64,000 nt of DNA, from NCBI RefSeq assembly GCF_010183535.1, contig NC_071330.1, positions 16,721,717-16,785,716 of the forward strand, in the 5' to 3' direction. Shown here piece by piece: positions 61,301 to 64,000 of this stretch; within the stretch, counting starts at the first letter, position 1, and each line of letters opens with the position of its first letter. The position numbers and the translations under genes are program-made. Below the pieces are notes generated by a model, which was not told the origin of the DNA, ran no database searches, and worked only from the letters and a program-made list of their open reading frames with translations. Source of the DNA: Caenorhabditis remanei (taxonomy: Eukaryota > Nematoda > Chromadorea > Rhabditida > Rhabditidae).

Positions 61301-63795
61301 GAATATCGCAATTGCAGCAAGAACCCAATAGAAAACGCTGAAAATTTCGCAAAAATTGAAATTAAAACCATGTCAGAATACTTACAAAAGCACCTTCCTT
61401 CCGTCTCGCACTGTTGCCGAATTCCACTCCTGTAGTTCTCTCCAGAATACGGGGTCGACGGTAACTTCAGGTTCATAGGGTTGGGGATTATGGATCCTTG
61501 TCGTAGGCTCCCCCGCAGTCTTCGCTTTCACATAATCCAAGAAAAACTGGTCCATGTCTTCAAGGGATTTCGTGGCTTTTTTGAATTCAAATTTTCCAAA
61601 GTTTAGATCCAGATTCTCCAAGATATCCAGGGCTCTAAGCACTTCTAGATAAGTTTTGGATGTTGGATCCATCTTGATAGCCTTAAGATCAATTAGAGCC
61701 CCTGGAACCTTATCAGCATCATCTAAAATTCCACCGAGATTTTTGAAATCTGAATCTGTGGGGTCTCTTTTCCTTCTAAACTTCCTTCGAGATCTGTTAA
61801 GGGTCGCCAAAAAGTTATCGATGCCATTGAAGGTCTTTTGAAGTTCCGGAATCTTCTTTACAACTGACTTTACTTCTTCCTTTTGCTCATATGCCATCCT
61901 TATTGCCACTAATCCTTGCACTGCTATCCCCAACCTTCTGGAAACTTCTTGGGAGTTTGGAAGACTCTTTTTGAGTGACAAGGCTTCACTGGCCTTCATT
62001 TTTTCAGCAGATCCCATAGCATTCTCTAGTAGAATCTTTGAATCTATGATATTCTTCATGGTCTGATTCAACATTTGGACATCAGCATCTTCCAGAATCT
62101 TCCCATCTCTTCCCAACTCAATCACTGCTTTCAGATCCCCCCTATCATCACCAACTTCGCCCAGACAGGCCAGAAATGTTGAGTAGTTTAAGGAATTATA
62201 ATAATTATCAATGACACCAAACGTGCTATTGATGTAATCCGCCAGTGCTGGAATACTATCCAAATAGTTTTGTATTATAGTCAGATCGCTTCGGAGTCGT
62301 TCGAGAAATTGCATAATTGATGGGAAGATTAGTGTCTGGTTTATTTGTCTAACAACATCCGCTACAACTTCAGGTTTTGGTTTTGTGGCGTTCATTGCCC
62401 GTGTAAAAATATTCTTGAGCTCTGACAAGTTCTTGAGATCCACGGTATACTCAAATTTGTGTCGGAAGCCAAGAAGTGCTCCGACATTACGGTTTAAGAG
62501 ACTGATGTTACTGTAAATCTCCTCATTACCATTCGAATTAGGTATTGGTAGAGTTTCATTGGAATTGCAATGCAGAAGAGTTGTCATGGTAGTAACTAGT
62601 TTCAAATTATCTGGCATGTCACTGATTTCCAAAAGTTTATGGATTATCGATTTGGTAGCAAGTTTTCCTGGCTTGTCACTAAGAAACGTCCAGTTTGACT
62701 CGATAGATTTGAGGTTTGTACTTAACCCATCGAAATTTGAAAATACAAATTTCAAATTCTCCCTAACCACTTGTCTATCTTTGATATGTTTTCCAATCCA
62801 ATCATCTTCAACATCACTCTTTAACTTATCCAAATCTTTAGCACCTTCAGGTAACCCGGCAGTATATTCATACCTTTGACGTCTTCGGATTAGATCTCTA
62901 ATCGCTTTGATTTGTGGATGAGCAGTTAGTGTCTTCTCACGAGCCATATCGAAAGTCTTGAGGTTTTGACCAAGTTTTTTGAGAGATTCATCAGTGACAG
63001 GTACTGGAACTGATAGACTGGTTCTTAGATGACGCTCTTCGTCTAATATTTCGAGGAAGGTAGACTTTGATATGATTTCTAGAGCAAATTCGAATTCGGC
63101 AAGTGTTGCGTCTAGATTCTTTGCTATATTTTCCACCTCCTCCAAAGTTTGCGTATTTGCAGAACTAGTAATTATGTTGAATGCTAAATCAACTTTAGTG
63201 GCATCTACTCCATTAGACCATTCTCCATTAGAACTAAATCTTTGCAAAAATGCTTTCGGAAAATCTATGCTTCCTATGATATTAGTGATCCCCTGTTTTT
63301 TTGCTCTCAATCCAGTAGCCACCACTCCCAACTCCTTCTTATACTCATCCCTCCTCACCGAACTCTTAAGCTCCGCCCAATCAAACGAACTTCTTATAAA
63401 TTCCAAAAACGCCAATCGCTCCTCAATTGCAACCACCTCCGGGGAGCCATCCCATTTCCCACTCAACGATTGAATTTCAGAAATTGCAGCGTCTATTCCA
63501 GTAGAATTGAAGTCAATGAGATCTTTAGCTGATCCGATACGAAGAAGTTCAGAGATGACGTCAGCGGAAGGGATTGAACCATCGAGAAGAGCAATTTCAA
63601 GGGAGACACCATTGGAGAGACGCGCCAGTTTTTGGAGGTTTTCAATGAGAGTGTTGAGGTTGTCGTCTGGAAAAATTTGGGGTGTTCGGTAGAGCGCACT
63701 AGCTTACCTGTTGCACGACGAACTCGTGTGGGCTCACAGGGTGTCGAGATGAGCAATGATACAATTACAGTAACCGCGTGCCCAAAGACTATCAT
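58332..63795 (-). CDS. Receptor-like WSN-domain protein with tyrosine pseudophosphatase domain
   Basis: Exons in transcript order 63708-63795, 61386-63666, 61117-61337, 60400-60538, 59873-60117, 59648-59825, 59483-59600, 59329-59440 and 58332-58666, phases consistent, 1238 residues. A signal peptide (about 1-20) precedes a WSN domain (about 30-100; NGVSLEIALLDGSIP, ISELLRIGS) and a long helical, sequon-rich ectodomain. A transmembrane helix (about 791-814, WVLAAIAIFLVVGCAIFLIW) leads to an intracellular PTP fold (about 900-1190: RCPPESHVKI, FLDASYDA, FWAIIFQHNVQLVV, CAKFYQG). The phosphatase signature HCSAGxGRTG is replaced by VSPDGVERAG: Ser1097 replaces the catalytic Cys. The WPD loop is WNH (1067-1069), so the general acid is lost too. 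WSN proteins are a nematode family, some with PTP domains. This one should be catalytically dead and could bind phosphotyrosine. The ATG is 11 bases after a TTTCCAG acceptor. Confidence 0.87.
60205..60295. repeat. GGTTAAGATC decamer repeats
   Basis: About eight imperfect 10-12 base units (GGTTAAGATA, GGTTAAGATC, GGTTATGATC and similar) in an intron of the WSN/PTP-like gene, next to a fragment of the element at 36082. Confidence 0.7.
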
Positions 63796-64000
63796 ACTTT
63801 TTGAATCTGGAAAGAAAATGCTCAAGTAGCCGGAGGAAAAAGGTACTTACAGATAGTTTCAACCACTATTTATTTGGTGAAGAAGTTGTTTTAATATTGA
63901 AACTATCAGAAATGAATAGGAATGAATTGGATAATGGGGTAACCGGTAGAAGAGAGTTCACGTTTATTAAAAAGGAAAAATAATGAATAATTTGTTTCGA

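Overview
The window looks like nuclear DNA of a Caenorhabditis-type nematode that is not C. elegans itself. Genes are intron-rich with GT..TTTTCAG introns, almost every start codon sits a few bases after a TTTCAG-type acceptor (as at spliced-leader trans-splice sites), and intergenic and intronic DNA is AT-rich and crowded with small foldback transposons. From memory, the genes at the left (rpt-6, his-72, a PP4 catalytic subunit, glrx-5) are neighbours on C. elegans chromosome III (the Y49E10 clone), so this is probably the orthologous block.

Layout. 1-3909 (-): rpt-6, running off the left edge. 6848-8020 (+): histone H3.3. 8425-10969 (+): a four-helix membrane protein with an apparent one-base frameshift and five copies of one foldback MITE in its introns. 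12074-15292 (+): PP4 catalytic subunit. 16365-17701 (+): mitochondrial monothiol glutaredoxin. From about 18 kb the character changes. 18588-46592 (-) holds four tandem, very divergent bZIP-like genes (called A, B, C and D here; 1084, about 751, 674 and 383 residues). 37919-42784 between C and D is a nest of transposons: a palindromic element interrupted by a Merlin-type element, itself interrupted by a mariner-type element. 46.6-51.7 kb is repeat-rich with one possible gene remnant. 51690-55627 (-) is a DDHD-domain (PA-PLA1-like) phospholipase. 58332-63795 (-) is a receptor-like protein with WSN ectodomain, transmembrane helix and a tyrosine-phosphatase domain lacking its catalytic cysteine.

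The left 18 kb encodes conserved housekeeping proteins (proteasome, chromatin, phosphatase, iron-sulphur biogenesis). The right 45 kb looks like fast-evolving lineage-specific sequence. The best candidate for an undescribed system is the bZIP-like array. The four genes share an intron just before the basic region, a bZIP-like basic region and coiled coil, and a second motif T-x-[GA]-S-[RQ]-K-x-R about 86-116 residues downstream. Only gene A keeps both invariant basic-region residues; B, C and D have lost or displaced one. C-terminal tails are unrelated, repetitive and low complexity, and one has absorbed a piece of a hAT MITE. All exon models were assembled by hand by joining open frames at splice sites with matching phases; no database search was run.
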